Source: an archaeon (GTDB taxonomy: Archaea; Aenigmatarchaeota; Aenigmatarchaeia; QMZP01; JAFGSV01). Taken from it: DNA of 64,000 nucleotides. Where the stretch lies: positions 214,531 through 278,530 of the forward strand of contig JANQNF010000012.1 in assembly GCA_028279705.1 (NCBI GenBank), in the 5' to 3' direction. Made by a program: the position numbers and the translations under genes. This document shows positions 31,473 through 40,146 of this stretch, piece after piece. Each line of letters begins with the position of its first letter. Within the stretch, counting starts at the first letter, position 1. A model generated the notes under the pieces. It had not been told where the DNA came from, did not search any database, and saw only the letters and a list, made by a program, of their open reading frames with translations.

Positions 31473-32549
31473 TTACTCCTTTTTCTCCTCCTGGTTTTCT
31501 TCCGGGGTCTCTTCCTTCTTTTCCTCAGGCTCCGCCTTTTCGTCACTTTCCTTTGCCTCTTCGGCTGGTGCCTCTGTGGGCTTCTCCTCTTCCTTTGGTT
31601 CCTCGCTCTTTTCACCCTCTTCCGAAGGCTTTTCTTCGGACGCTTCCTCAGTCTTTGTCTCTTCAGCCTTCTCCTCGGCTGCCGGCTCGGCTGCGGGCTC
31701 TGCCGGTGCGTCCTTTATGTGGACCTTCAGTGCGTCTGCCTGCGCGGTTGCCTTTGCGAGTATGTTGCCTACCGTGGCTGATGTGATTATGTTGGCTTCC
31801 ATTGCGAGTGCGACTGCTTCCTGATGTGCCTTGGTTATGAGCAGCGGCACCGTCTCAGCCGTCACGTGGCCGATGTTGATTGCCATGTTGAATGCCTGTG
31901 CGTATGCAGTCTGAAGCTGTCCGATGTAGTGCTCCTTTGGTATGAACAGGATGTCCCTTCCAAATACCATGCCGTCGTCCCAAGCCGCGACCAAGTTGAG
32001 TGATATCTCCATGGGCTCTATGTCAAGCTTTGTTAGGAGTTCTGCAGTCTCGCCGGATATCTCCTCGCCCTTCTTTACAACGACTGCCTCTTTCTTGACG
32101 ACGATCTTGTCACCTTCGACTCCTGCCTGTATCTTTGCCCTCTGCAGTTCTCCTATGGCAGGACCGGGCGGAAGGTTCGTCGGTCCTTCCGGAACTATGA
32201 TGTCTTCCGGTGCTATGTCACCGGCCTTTGCAGCGGCTTTCGACTTTGACGCTGCTATCACCTGTGCGAGCTCAAACGGGTTTCCTTCGCTGAAAAGCAT
32301 CGCCGGCTGGTTTTGTATGCTTTCTGAAAGCTTGGATATGCCGGATTTCTTGCACTGCTCAAGCGCAAGCATTATCACCCTCTTCTTGACCATCTTTATG
32401 ACAGCCTTGCCCCTGAGCTGGCCCTTTATCTGGTGAAGCTGCCTTGCAGGAAGGTTGTGCATGTCCACTATGCCCACTACCGGGTACTTCTCTATCTCTG
32501 AAACCAGGTTCTTGAGCGTCTCTTTCTTCCTTTCTGATACCATAATCAT
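31473..32549 (-). CDS. rplP0: Large ribosomal subunit protein uL10 (P0)
   Basis: This protein of about 358 residues anchors the stalk. The rRNA-binding N-terminal domain (KNLVSEIEKYPVVGIVDMHNLPARQL, split) and the archaeal insertion (GPTNLPPGPAIGELQ, then IQAGVEGDKIVVKK) are normal. Helical spine segments for L12 dimers follow (YAQAFNMAINIGHVTAETVPLLI; AHQEAVALAMEANI). The last ~75 residues are a Glu/Lys/Ala/Pro tail ending EENQEEKKE. The short hydrophobic peptide ending in L-F-G that usually closes archaeal P0 is missing. The start overlaps the uL1 stop by one base (TGATG). Confidence 0.93.
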   Translation of the reverse strand: MIMVSERKKETLKNLVSEIEKYPVVGIVDMHNLPARQLHQIKGQLRGKAVIKMVKKRVIMLALEQCKKSGISKLSESIQNQPAMLFSEGNPFELAQVIAASKSKAAAKAGDIAPEDIIVPEGPTNLPPGPAIGELQRAKIQAGVEGDKIVVKKEAVVVKKGEEISGETAELLTKLDIEPMEISLNLVAAWDDGMVFGRDILFIPKEHYIGQLQTAYAQAFNMAINIGHVTAETVPLLITKAHQEAVALAMEANIITSATVGNILAKATAQADALKVHIKDAPAEPAAEPAAEEKAEETKTEEASEEKPSEEGEKSEEPKEEEKPTEAPAEEAKESDEKAEPEEKKEETPEENQEEKKE

Positions 32550-33178
32550 CACACTTCAATCTTTACAGGCTTTCCCATGGTGAGCTTGAGCGACACATTC
32601 CTTATGTTGTTATTGCCCTTTGGAAGCTTCTCCTCCAGTAAACTTAACGCAGCCTCTATGTTCTTTGCTACCTGGTCGTCTGTCATGGACTCGGTTCCAA
32701 CAGGTATCTGTATGACAGGAGTGTTCAGGAGCCTTATCTTGACGGACTTCTTTGCCCTCATGAGAATGCCCTGCAGGTTTATCTTTGGCGGCACGGGCTT
32801 TGGCATCTTACCCCTTGTACCAAGTGTTGCACCAAAAACCTTACCTATCTGGGGCATGAGCGGTGCTTCACCAAACCACCAGTCATATTCGTTTGCAAGC
32901 TGCTTTAACTTCTTCTTGTCCTTGCCAAGCTTTGGTATCTCATCCTTTGTTATGGCAAGGTCTGCATGCTTTTTTGCATCAGCATAAAGAGTATCAGCGA
33001 CTACGACGGTCTTGAGTTCCTTTCCGAGCCCTTCGGGAAGGAATAGTTCGAGATTGAGCCTGTTCTCAGGCTTCTTGAGGTCCATGTCCCTCAGATTGAA
33101 AATAAGGTCCCAAGTCTGTGCAAACTTCCTGGGCTTGGAATTTTCCTTCGCTTCCTTTATCTTTTCCTTTATGTTCAT
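32549..33178 (-). CDS. rpl1: Large ribosomal subunit protein uL1
   Basis: This is a 209-residue protein of archaeal uL1 length. It shows KFAQTWDLIFNLRDMDLKKPENRLNLELFLPEG (split by position), the domain II segment IPKLGKDKKKLKQLANEYDWWFGEAPLMPQIGK, LGTRGKMPKPVPP and the final IRNVSLKLTMGKPVKIEV. In archaea uL1 represses its own operon by binding the mRNA leader. The gap before it (33179-33237) is AT-rich and holds a possible promoter. The gene is coupled to uL10 and L12. Confidence 0.95.
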   Translation of the reverse strand: MNIKEKIKEAKENSKPRKFAQTWDLIFNLRDMDLKKPENRLNLELFLPEGLGKELKTVVVADTLYADAKKHADLAITKDEIPKLGKDKKKLKQLANEYDWWFGEAPLMPQIGKVFGATLGTRGKMPKPVPPKINLQGILMRAKKSVKIRLLNTPVIQIPVGTESMTDDQVAKNIEAALSLLEEKLPKGNNNIRNVSLKLTMGKPVKIEV

Positions 33179-33237
33179 CCTGATCCCTCCTACCGAAGTA
33201 GTATAGCGGAATTAACTAAATATGAATAATTGTATAT

Positions 33238-34077
33238 TTAAAGCTTTTTCCTGAGCCTCTTGAGCGTTCCAAGGTTGTGGGTGTCCTGGTTCTTCAGGTA
33301 AAGCATCCTCGGCTTGACGTCGTGCTCGACGTTTGGAAGCCTTGCAAGGAACGATATTATGACAGAACCGAGCCTGAGCATCTTGGGGTCTTCTATGTCC
33401 TTTGCAAGGTCAAGCTTGCCTTTTCCCTGGAGCTTGTTCCAGAAATGTCTGAACTCGTCCTTTGCAATGAACCTTTCCTTTTTCGTAAGCTCGGAACGAA
33501 GTTTTATGCCATTGTTCCCGATTTCAAGAATGCTGTTCTTAACGCCTCTTGAGAGAGTCTCGACATACCCGTCCCTTTCAGCAAGGTGTGTTATCTTTTC
33601 CCACACGTCGTCAAAGAAATCCCTGACAGTCTCGACGGGCTTTTCGACAACCTGCATTGGTTCCGGTGCCACCGACTTCTGGGATATCAGAGCCCTTGAG
33701 ACGAGGTTTAGCCTGTTCTCAACGTCTATTATCTTGCCTGCAAGTTCCCTGTAATTCTTCTCCATCTTCTCGTCAAGCGCGATCTTCTTTTTCTCCATCC
33801 TGTGGAACCTGTACTCGTGAAGATCTTTTATGCCCTGTGTGAGCTGGTGCTGGTTGTTTAGCCACCCCTTGACCCTCTCTATGCTGTTTGTGTTTTCATC
33901 AAGTATGGTGGAATTCTTCTTATGAAACAGGTGGTCTCCGAACCTGGCAAGTGCAACCGCGATGAGTGCAAAGCCTATGATCACGCCTATCGGGGTGAAG
34001 TACCATATGTTACCAAGGATGACGGCTGCCTCCAGCAGAATGAACATCATCCAAAAAGTATTGTCCCACTTGTGCAT
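33238..34077 (-). CDS. Two-TM membrane protein with coiled coil, function unknown
   Basis: This is a 279-residue protein. Two adjacent membrane helices at residues ~8-45 (FWMMFILLEAAVILGNIWYF; IGVIIGFALIAVALARFG) form a hairpin. A long cytosolic part follows: coiled coil at ~85-135 (HRMEKKKIALDEKMEKNYRELAGKI, split), an acidic/aromatic patch (VRDFFDDVWEKITHLA), and a basic C-terminal ~100 residues. It lies between the uL11 and uL1 genes in the same direction, an unusual place for a membrane protein. I do not recognise a family. Confidence 0.75.
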   Translation of the reverse strand: MHKWDNTFWMMFILLEAAVILGNIWYFTPIGVIIGFALIAVALARFGDHLFHKKNSTILDENTNSIERVKGWLNNQHQLTQGIKDLHEYRFHRMEKKKIALDEKMEKNYRELAGKIIDVENRLNLVSRALISQKSVAPEPMQVVEKPVETVRDFFDDVWEKITHLAERDGYVETLSRGVKNSILEIGNNGIKLRSELTKKERFIAKDEFRHFWNKLQGKGKLDLAKDIEDPKMLRLGSVIISFLARLPNVEHDVKPRMLYLKNQDTHNLGTLKRLRKKL

Positions 34078-34155
34078 GAGTCATTATTCAATAGTAAATA
34101 ATTTAAACCTTACGGTTCAAAACCAGTAGCTTCTAACGCATTATCTGCAGACGGT

Positions 34156-34728
34156 TCAGGACTCTTCCTTCTTGCCTTCTTCAGAAGCTCCCTCTTCGCC
34201 TTCAGAAGCTTCACCCTCGGCAGCGCCTTCCTCGCCTTCCTTCTTCTCTTCTCCGGCAGCAGCTTCTTCTGCTTCCTTCTTGTGCTGCTCTGCAAGCTTC
34301 TTCTCTTCTTCAGTGACTGCGCCCTGGCCTATAGTCACGCCCATGCTCCTGCACGTGCCCTTTATCTGGCTCACGCATGTCTCATCATCGGACCCGAACT
34401 TGGCCCTTGCAATCTTTTTCACCTGCTCTTCTGTGAGGTCGCCTACCCTGTCCGTTCCGGTAGTTCCGCAGCCTTTCTGCGCGCCTACTTCCTTTAGTAT
34501 GAGAGCGGACGCTGGCGGCTTTCCGACTTCAAGCTTGAAAGTCTTCTTTCCCATGTCGACTATTACCTTGACTGGTACCTTCATGCCTGCAAGTTCCTTG
34601 GTCTTGTCGTTTATGGCATCAACTACTTCCTGAATGTTGACGCCTGCCGGTCCGAGTGCGGGCCCTAGCGGCGGGGCTGCAGTTGCCTTGCCGCCTTCCA
34701 CTACCACGTCAATAGTCTGTTCTGCCAT
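34156..34728 (-). CDS. rpl11: Large ribosomal subunit protein uL11
   Basis: This is a 190-residue protein. The N-terminal domain has VVEGGKATAAPPLGPALGPAGVNIQEVVDAIN (split by position), the thiostrepton-site region with conserved prolines. The rRNA-binding C-terminal domain has KEVGAQKGCGTTGTDRVGDLT and the late CRSMGVTIGQG. After residue ~140 comes an added acidic/Ala/Gly tail (EEAAAGEEKKEGEEGAAEG) that makes it longer than most bacterial L11. The start overlaps the Spt5 stop. Confidence 0.95.
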   Translation of the reverse strand: MAEQTIDVVVEGGKATAAPPLGPALGPAGVNIQEVVDAINDKTKELAGMKVPVKVIVDMGKKTFKLEVGKPPASALILKEVGAQKGCGTTGTDRVGDLTEEQVKKIARAKFGSDDETCVSQIKGTCRSMGVTIGQGAVTEEEKKLAEQHKKEAEEAAAGEEKKEGEEGAAEGEASEGEEGASEEGKKEES

Positions 34729-35177
34729 TATCCAGCACCTGTAGTTCCTTTCTTTGTAACCTTTATGAATTCCGTTGCGATCGTAACTGGTATCGGTATG
34801 CTCGCTTCGAGCAGCTCTATCGTAACCTCGTTTTTGTTGCTGTCGACCCTCTTTATCTTGCCCTTCTCGCCCTTGAACGGGCCGCCCATGATTTCGACTA
34901 TGTCCTCAACGTCAACCTTTATCTCAGACACCTTTGTTTCCATGAAGTGCTGTATGTCGCCTATCTTTACGGGCTTTTCTATGAGACCTTTTGTGTGCAT
35001 CACGCCGCGAAGCGCCTTGTGTATGTCCGCAGTGGCCCCTTCTATGAATATATAACCCTTGAGTTCAGACGGATGTATCACTGCCTTTACGTCAAGCTTT
35101 TCTGCCTTGACCCTGCTGTTTAGCATGTCCATTACTATGTCTTCCCTTCCGCTCGTTGTCCGCAGTGTGTATATCAT
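34728..35177 (-). CDS. spt5: Transcription elongation factor Spt5 (NusG)
   Basis: This is a 149-residue archaeal Spt5. The NGN domain (residues ~1-85: IYTLRTTSGREDIVMDML; LKGYIFIEGATADIHKALRGV) binds the RNA polymerase clamp. The KOW domain (~90-140: VEDIVEIMGGPFKGEKGKIKRVD) can contact the ribosome. ATG 35177 is chosen over an in-frame GTG at 35180. It sits between secE and uL11, a gene order common to archaea and bacteria. Confidence 0.95.
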   Translation of the reverse strand: MIYTLRTTSGREDIVMDMLNSRVKAEKLDVKAVIHPSELKGYIFIEGATADIHKALRGVMHTKGLIEKPVKIGDIQHFMETKVSEIKVDVEDIVEIMGGPFKGEKGKIKRVDSNKNEVTIELLEASIPIPVTIATEFIKVTKKGTTGAG

Positions 35178-35188
35178 CACTATTCACC

Positions 35189-35362
35189 TCAAAGTCCCAG
35201 GAACGAAAACGCCAGGAACATCGCAAACCCTATGGCACCGATGATCACTATGCCGATAGTGCATATCTTCGAAGACAGGAAGAACTCATCCCTTCCCGGC
35301 TTCCTGGATACCTGGAGTATCCTCTTCCATTCTAGTAACTTTGCCTTTATATCTATTTTCAT
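35189..35362 (-). CDS. secE: Preprotein translocase subunit SecE (Sss1)
   Basis: This is a 57-residue protein that I translated directly from the minus strand. It has an amphipathic N-terminal helix (KIDIKAKLLEWKRILQVSRKPGRDEF, split), the conserved K-P-x-x-x-E/D-F turn, and one C-terminal membrane helix (TIGIVIIGAIGFAMFLAF). This is the standard SecE/Sec61-gamma layout. It precedes spt5 in the same direction by 11 bases, the classic secE-nusG arrangement, which supports the call despite the small size. Confidence 0.93.
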   Translation of the reverse strand: MKIDIKAKLLEWKRILQVSRKPGRDEFFLSSKICTIGIVIIGAIGFAMFLAFSFLGL

Positions 35363-35425
35363 AGGTTAACCCTTGGTTAGATATAATAAATACTGGATTT
35401 GATATAAAAAAGAATCGTCCTGTTG

Positions 35426-36580
35426 CTACTTGCTGACAAAGTCAATGCCAAGGACCTTTTCTATCTCCTTTTGTTTCTGCTGCGTGTAGGTCTTCTCCGG
35501 CCCGTATATCTGCGAAGACTTGACTCCAGTCACGATGAGCATTGTCCTCACGCTGTCACCAAGCGCCTTGTCTATCTGTGCTCCCCAGATTATCTTTGCA
35601 TCAGGGTTTATCTTGTTGTTGACACCCTCGACGATCTCCTGGCATTCCTTGATCGTTACACCCTCGCCGCCTGAGACGTTTATGAGAGCACCGCTTGCAC
35701 CCTCGATTGCCACGTCAAGGAGCGGGTTTGTCAGCGACTTCTCAACAGACTCGACTGCCCTGTTCTCGGAATCGGATTCACCCATCCCGATCATTGCAAG
35801 CCCGCCGGAGCTCATTACAGCCCTGACGTCTGCGAAGTCGAGGTTTACAAGACCGGGCTTTGTGATAAGTTCTGCAATGCCCTTCACCGCGTTTACGAGT
35901 ATCTCGTCTGCAACCTTGAATGCCGTAAGTATGCTCACGTCAGGCACGATCTCAAGCAGCTTGTCGTTTGGTATCACGATAAGCGTGTCCACGACAGATT
36001 CCAGATTCTCAAGACCTTCCTGTGCGTTCTTGGTCCTCTGCTGGCCTTCCATGACAAAAGGCATCGTAACGATTCCAACTGTCAGTGCGCCGACCTTCTT
36101 TGCAATGTCTGCGACAACGGGTGCAGCACCGGTACCGGTACCGCCGCCAAGTCCGCAGTCGATGAAAACCATGTCAGCGCCTTCAAGCGCCTTCTTTATC
36201 TCTTCCTTGGATTCCTTTGCCGCCTCGCCGCCAATGCTTGGATCGGCTCCTGCGCCAAGTCCTCCGGTTATGTCCTTTCCGATAAGAATTTTCCTGTCAG
36301 CGTCAGTGTAGAGAAGATCCTGTGCGTCCGTGTTGACTGCAACCGTCTCCGCACCCACGATGCCTACCTGCATGAGCCTTGATATGGTGTTTCCACCGCC
36401 ACCGCCGACTCCGACAACCTTGATTTCTGCCTTCCTTGATTCAAGTATCCTTCTGAGTTCGTCGTCCATCTCTCCGTCCCTGTCTACCCTTTCGGATACA
36501 GACACTTCCGGGACCGGTGTCGGTTCCATGGGCGTGGTCTCTGTCTCCAGTGCGGAATTGATTATTGATTCTGCAGTCAT
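35426..36580 (-). CDS. ftsZ: Cell division GTPase FtsZ
   Basis: This is a 384-residue tubulin-fold GTPase. An N-terminal extension of ~50 residues precedes the core VVGVGGGGGNTISRL. Nucleotide-binding signatures are NTDAQDLLYTDADRKILIG, GLGAGADPSIGGEAA, the tubulin signature CGLGGGTGTGAAPVVA and the T7 loop region with NLDFADVRAVMSSGG. The C-terminal domain (GASGALINVSGGEGVTIKE; KIIWGAQIDKALGDSVRTMLIVTGV) is complete, and a short tail follows. It assembles the division ring. It lies directly upstream of secE-spt5-uL11 on the same strand, so cell division and translation genes may share a transcript. Confidence 0.96.
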   Translation of the reverse strand: MTAESIINSALETETTPMEPTPVPEVSVSERVDRDGEMDDELRRILESRKAEIKVVGVGGGGGNTISRLMQVGIVGAETVAVNTDAQDLLYTDADRKILIGKDITGGLGAGADPSIGGEAAKESKEEIKKALEGADMVFIDCGLGGGTGTGAAPVVADIAKKVGALTVGIVTMPFVMEGQQRTKNAQEGLENLESVVDTLIVIPNDKLLEIVPDVSILTAFKVADEILVNAVKGIAELITKPGLVNLDFADVRAVMSSGGLAMIGMGESDSENRAVESVEKSLTNPLLDVAIEGASGALINVSGGEGVTIKECQEIVEGVNNKINPDAKIIWGAQIDKALGDSVRTMLIVTGVKSSQIYGPEKTYTQQKQKEIEKVLGIDFVSK

Positions 36581-36748
36581 AACAGCATCCCTCCAAACTA
36601 TTATATTGAAATATGCAATTTGGTTAAGATTTCAGGATTTTTAAACTTAACCTTGCACGGCTCCTAATTTTATAAGAATAAAATGGAAGTTAGATATTTA
36701 AGCTTGAGCAGTTCCGTAGGTTTTTTGCACACTACCTTTGCATCAGAG

Positions 36749-37396
36749 TCACCTGCTTTTTGTGAGGTTCAATACAACGCTGAACACCTTTTCAAGATCT
36801 TCTTCATTGACCATGAAGAAGTGCTCCCTGTGGCATATCATTGAGTCAATTATACTGACACCGTTCATGGCAAGCTCGTTTGAAAGCGCGGCAAATACTC
36901 CGGGTATCTTCGTTATGTCATCCGAATATGCTATGACGAGTTCGCCAAGGTTCTTCTGTACGTATTCGATGTCGCTATCCGAGAACATGCTTTTTATTTC
37001 CTCAAGAAGTTCCTCGTCCATGTCTATCTTTATGTGGTTTGTAACTTCCAGTATCTTGAGCGTGCTGCTCCTGTTGAGTTTGACTTTGGAATAGAGCCTC
37101 GCTACAATCCTCTGCGTCTCGTCGTTTCTTTTGAGAAGGATCGAACCCAGCTTCGTCTTGGTGGTTATCTTTGACTTCTCTAGGAGGTCATAGATGCTCT
37201 TGTAACGTACCTCCTTTTCCTTGTTCTCGTACCTCCTGATTGCACTTATTATCGCATCTATGTTTCCCTGAAGATTCTCCGCTTTTGCTATCTCTCTTGC
37301 AAGCGCGCTGGTGTTTATGAGATTCCTTGCAAGGGACTTCCTTACTTCAGTGTTTGAGTCTATGTAGTCCCAGACCTTCTTGTTTATATTTTTCAT
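36749..37396 (-). CDS. Archaeal regulatory-like protein with C-terminal ACT-like domain
   Basis: This is a 215-residue protein. The N-terminal ~70 residues are helical and resemble a winged-helix module (LARNLINTSALAREIAKAE; IDAIISAIRRYENK). Residues ~100-215 look like two ACT-type beta-alpha-beta units, the last one well formed: LGELVIAYSDDITKIPGVFAALSNELAMNGVSIIDS, described here only in part, with the D-x-x-x-x-P-G turn where ACT domains bind amino acids. An amino-acid-responsive regulator is likely. It is divergent from the serine biosynthesis operon, 82 bases from the serB start, which makes serine control an obvious hypothesis. Confidence 0.7.
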   Translation of the reverse strand: MKNINKKVWDYIDSNTEVRKSLARNLINTSALAREIAKAENLQGNIDAIISAIRRYENKEKEVRYKSIYDLLEKSKITTKTKLGSILLKRNDETQRIVARLYSKVKLNRSSTLKILEVTNHIKIDMDEELLEEIKSMFSDSDIEYVQKNLGELVIAYSDDITKIPGVFAALSNELAMNGVSIIDSMICHREHFFMVNEEDLEKVFSVVLNLTKSR

Positions 37397-37478
37397 ATGC
37401 TAATAATATTTGTCAAAACTTATAAAACTTTGTAATTCTTGTCAATGTTTTTATATGCAGACTACACCGATAGAAGAT

Positions 37479-38138
37479 ATGGTAAGTACTGCGAATTCTT
37501 CCGCACGGGGACTTGTCTGTTTCGACATGGACAGTACACTTGTCGATGGCGAGACGCTTGACATTCTCGCTGAAAGAAAGGGCGTTTCCGATGAAGTGAA
37601 AAAGATAACCGATCAGGCAATGAACGGGAAGATGGATTTTGACGATGCCGTGAAGAAGCGGATCGGACTTCTTGAGGGGATGAAGGTTTCAGAAGTTTTC
37701 GATATAGCAGGGAACATACCGTTCATGCCGGGTGCAAAGGATACCATAAGGAGATTGAAAGAAAATGGTTTCGTCACAGGAATGATAACCGGCGGATTCT
37801 CAATCGTTGCCGAAAGAATTTCACGTGAGCTTGGCCTTGATTTTTTTGTCGCAAATGAGCTGCAGGTAGAAGACGGCGCTCTCACCGGCGGTTTCCAGCT
37901 GCATGTCAACGGAAACAAGGAAAAGCTGATGATGGAGGAGGCCAGGCGTTTTCGTGCAGGAAAGGTTTTTGCAGTCGGTGACGGGATGAACGACCTTGGA
38001 ATGCTGCTTGCAGCAGACGTTGGGATAGCATTCTGTCCAAAGCCTGCACTTGAAGAAAAGGCGGAGTTCTGCGTGAAGGAAAAGGATCTCACGAAGGTGC
38101 TTGATTTCATACGGGAGCATGGGGATGGGGCATTCTAG
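37479..38138 (+). CDS. serB: Phosphoserine phosphatase
   Basis: This is a HAD-family enzyme of about 219 residues that hydrolyses phosphoserine to serine. HAD motif I is CFDMDSTLVDGETLD with both catalytic Asp residues. Motif II is GMITGGFSIVAERI, with a Lys in the K-E-K-L-M-M helix of motif III, and motif IV is VFAVGDGMNDLGML. The SerB-specific cap has EGMKVSEVFD. ATG 37479 is preferred because a TATA-like TTATAT lies about 26 bases upstream, suggesting a leaderless mRNA; an ATG at 37455 is also in frame. It overlaps the aminotransferase gene by 20 bases. Confidence 0.93.
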   Translation: MVSTANSSARGLVCFDMDSTLVDGETLDILAERKGVSDEVKKITDQAMNGKMDFDDAVKKRIGLLEGMKVSEVFDIAGNIPFMPGAKDTIRRLKENGFVTGMITGGFSIVAERISRELGLDFFVANELQVEDGALTGGFQLHVNGNKEKLMMEEARRFRAGKVFAVGDGMNDLGMLLAADVGIAFCPKPALEEKAEFCVKEKDLTKVLDFIREHGDGAF

Positions 38139-39231
38139 GCTTTTCATACCAGGTCCCGTCGAGGTGAGTCCTGACGTGCTTGATGCGATGTCGGTACCTA
38201 TGATCGGCCACAGGACATCTGATTTTTCCGACCTCTTCAATTCTGCTGTCGGCAAGCTTGGAAAGGTTATGATGACTGATTGCGTGTGCCTCATATCGGC
38301 ATCATCCGGTTCGGGTTTCATGGAGGCTGCCATAAGAAACTGCGTCCGTGATAAAGTGCTAAATACCATATGCGGCGCATTCTCTTCCAAGTGGCATGAC
38401 ATAGCAGCCCGCTGCGGCAAGGAAACCGGAAAAGTCGAGGTGGACTGGGGCATGGCAGTGAAACCTGATATGGTCAGGAAGAAACTGGAGGATGGCGGTT
38501 ACGATGCTGTGTGCGTGACGCACAACGAGACCACAACGGGCGTCTCAAACCCAGTAGAGGACATATCCAAGGTGATAGCACGCTATCCCGATACGCTGCT
38601 TTTCGTAGATGCCGTAAGCTCGCTTGGCGGAATGAAGGTCGATACTGACAGGCTTGGTATAGACTTCTGCCTTTCAAGCTCCCAGAAGGCACTGGGCCTG
38701 CCTCCGGGAATATCGGTTGCTGCCGTAAGCGACGACGCTTTCGACCGCGCTGAAGGAATAGAAGGACGCGGCTACTATTTCGACATACTTGAACTCAAGA
38801 AGATGCACGCCAAAGGCATGACGCCATATACACCCTCGATAAGCCACATAAAGGCACTTGACGTGCAGCTTGGCCGCATACTCTCGGAAGGTATCGAAAA
38901 CAGGTTCTTCCGGCATGCAAGGCTTGCAGACATTTCCAGGAAATGGGCAATTGGCAAGGGCTTTGAGATATTCGCAGAAAAAGGCTACGAGTCCGACACC
39001 GTCACCTGCATCACAAACACTCTTGGGGTTGACCTGAAGAAGATGCAGTCCATGATGGCAGAAAGGGGGTACGGAATGGACGCAGGCTACCGAAAACTCA
39101 ACGACAAGCTTGTAGCTGAAGGAAAGCCCACGACATTCAGGATAGCTCACATGGGAGACATGACAGCAGATGACCTGAGGGACTTCCTTGACGCACTTGA
39201 CGAAGTACTTGCCAAAATGGAGGTGGCATGA
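38119..39231 (+). CDS. Class V aminotransferase, probably phosphoserine aminotransferase role
   Basis: This is a PLP enzyme of about 370 residues of the alanine-glyoxylate/serine-pyruvate branch. FIPGPVEVSPDVLDAM and GHRTSDFSDLF are at the N-terminus, the glycine-rich cofactor turn is ISASSGSGFMEAAIRN, the PLP-phosphate Asp lies in FVDAVSSLGGM, and the Schiff-base lysine is in SSSQKALGLPPG. Sandwiched between serB and serA, it most likely supplies the 3-phosphohydroxypyruvate transamination step (SerC role), as in archaea lacking bacterial SerC. ATG 38119 gives the family start MGHSRLFIPGP. Confidence 0.9.
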   Translation: MGMGHSRLFIPGPVEVSPDVLDAMSVPMIGHRTSDFSDLFNSAVGKLGKVMMTDCVCLISASSGSGFMEAAIRNCVRDKVLNTICGAFSSKWHDIAARCGKETGKVEVDWGMAVKPDMVRKKLEDGGYDAVCVTHNETTTGVSNPVEDISKVIARYPDTLLFVDAVSSLGGMKVDTDRLGIDFCLSSSQKALGLPPGISVAAVSDDAFDRAEGIEGRGYYFDILELKKMHAKGMTPYTPSISHIKALDVQLGRILSEGIENRFFRHARLADISRKWAIGKGFEIFAEKGYESDTVTCITNTLGVDLKKMQSMMAERGYGMDAGYRKLNDKLVAEGKPTTFRIAHMGDMTADDLRDFLDALDEVLAKMEVA

Positions 39232-40146
39232 ATGAAGGTACTATTGACAGACAGCGTGGACATGAAGGCAAGAGACATACTCAAGTCCGCAGGAATCGAA
39301 GCGGACGTCCGTCCAACGATGCTTGAAGAAGAACTAAAGGAAGCGATAGCATCTTATGATGCAATACTTGTGAGGAGCGCAACAAAACTGAACGCTTCTG
39401 TCATAGAGAGGGCAGAAAATCTCAGGATAATAGGAAGGGCGGGTGTTGGGCTCGACAACATAGACCTGGACGCTGCAAAGAAGATGGGAATAGAAGTCGT
39501 GAATTCACCTTCGGGAAACAGCAACGCCGTTGCAGAGCACGTCATAGGCCTGATATTTTCCCTTGCAAGAAACATCCACGGCGCGCATTCACACGTCAAG
39601 GCTGGCGGCTGGGAGAAGAAGCTCTTCAAGGGAACGGAAGTGCGCGAAAAGAAGCTCGGGGTGATAGGACTGGGTAGGATAGGAAGGCTTGTATCTTCTG
39701 CTGCCGCGGGTCTTGGGATGGAAGTTATCGGTTACGATCCTTACGTCAAGGAGGAGGGCGTGAAAGGCACGGCCATATCTCTTGAAAGCATTGAAAACCT
39801 GATGAGAAATTCCGATTTCATAACGATACACGTCCCGCTCACCGACGGTACCAGGAGCATGATAGGAAAAAAAGAGCTTGCCATGATGAAGGACGGCGTG
39901 ATGATAATAAACGCCGCACGCGGCGGTATAATAGACGAGGACGCCTTGTATGACGCCATAACATCCGGCAAGGTCGCCGGCGCAGCTCTGGATGTCTGGA
40001 AGGACGAGCCCCCGCACGAGTCCATGCTCCTTAAGCTTGACGAAGTTCTCGCCACGCCGCATGTTGGAGGTAACACCCACGAGGCCCAGGTAAACGTGGC
40101 CGTGGACGTCGCAGAAAAGATAGTTAAGTTCTTCAAGGATATTTGA
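39232..40146 (+). CDS. serA: D-3-phosphoglycerate dehydrogenase, short form
   Basis: This is a 304-residue NAD-dependent 2-hydroxyacid dehydrogenase. The N-terminal substrate part has YDAILVRSATKLN and GRAGVGLDNID. The Rossmann motif is LGVIGLGRIGRLVSSAA. The catalytic Arg is in NAARGGIIDEDAL, the Glu in DVWKDEPP and the His in ATPHVGGNTHEAQ. It ends right after the catalytic domain with no ACT or ASB regulatory domain, so serine feedback would need another protein. Its start shares one base region with the aminotransferase stop. The operon order serB-aminotransferase-serA covers the whole phosphorylated serine pathway. Confidence 0.94.
   Translation: MKVLLTDSVDMKARDILKSAGIEADVRPTMLEEELKEAIASYDAILVRSATKLNASVIERAENLRIIGRAGVGLDNIDLDAAKKMGIEVVNSPSGNSNAVAEHVIGLIFSLARNIHGAHSHVKAGGWEKKLFKGTEVREKKLGVIGLGRIGRLVSSAAAGLGMEVIGYDPYVKEEGVKGTAISLESIENLMRNSDFITIHVPLTDGTRSMIGKKELAMMKDGVMIINAARGGIIDEDALYDAITSGKVAGAALDVWKDEPPHESMLLKLDEVLATPHVGGNTHEAQVNVAVDVAEKIVKFFKDI

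Noticed and set aside
34100..34140. GGTTCAAAACC near a GCATTA end looked like a tRNA 3' half
   Set aside because: The T stem does not pair to five bases around a seven-base loop and no 5' half is present.
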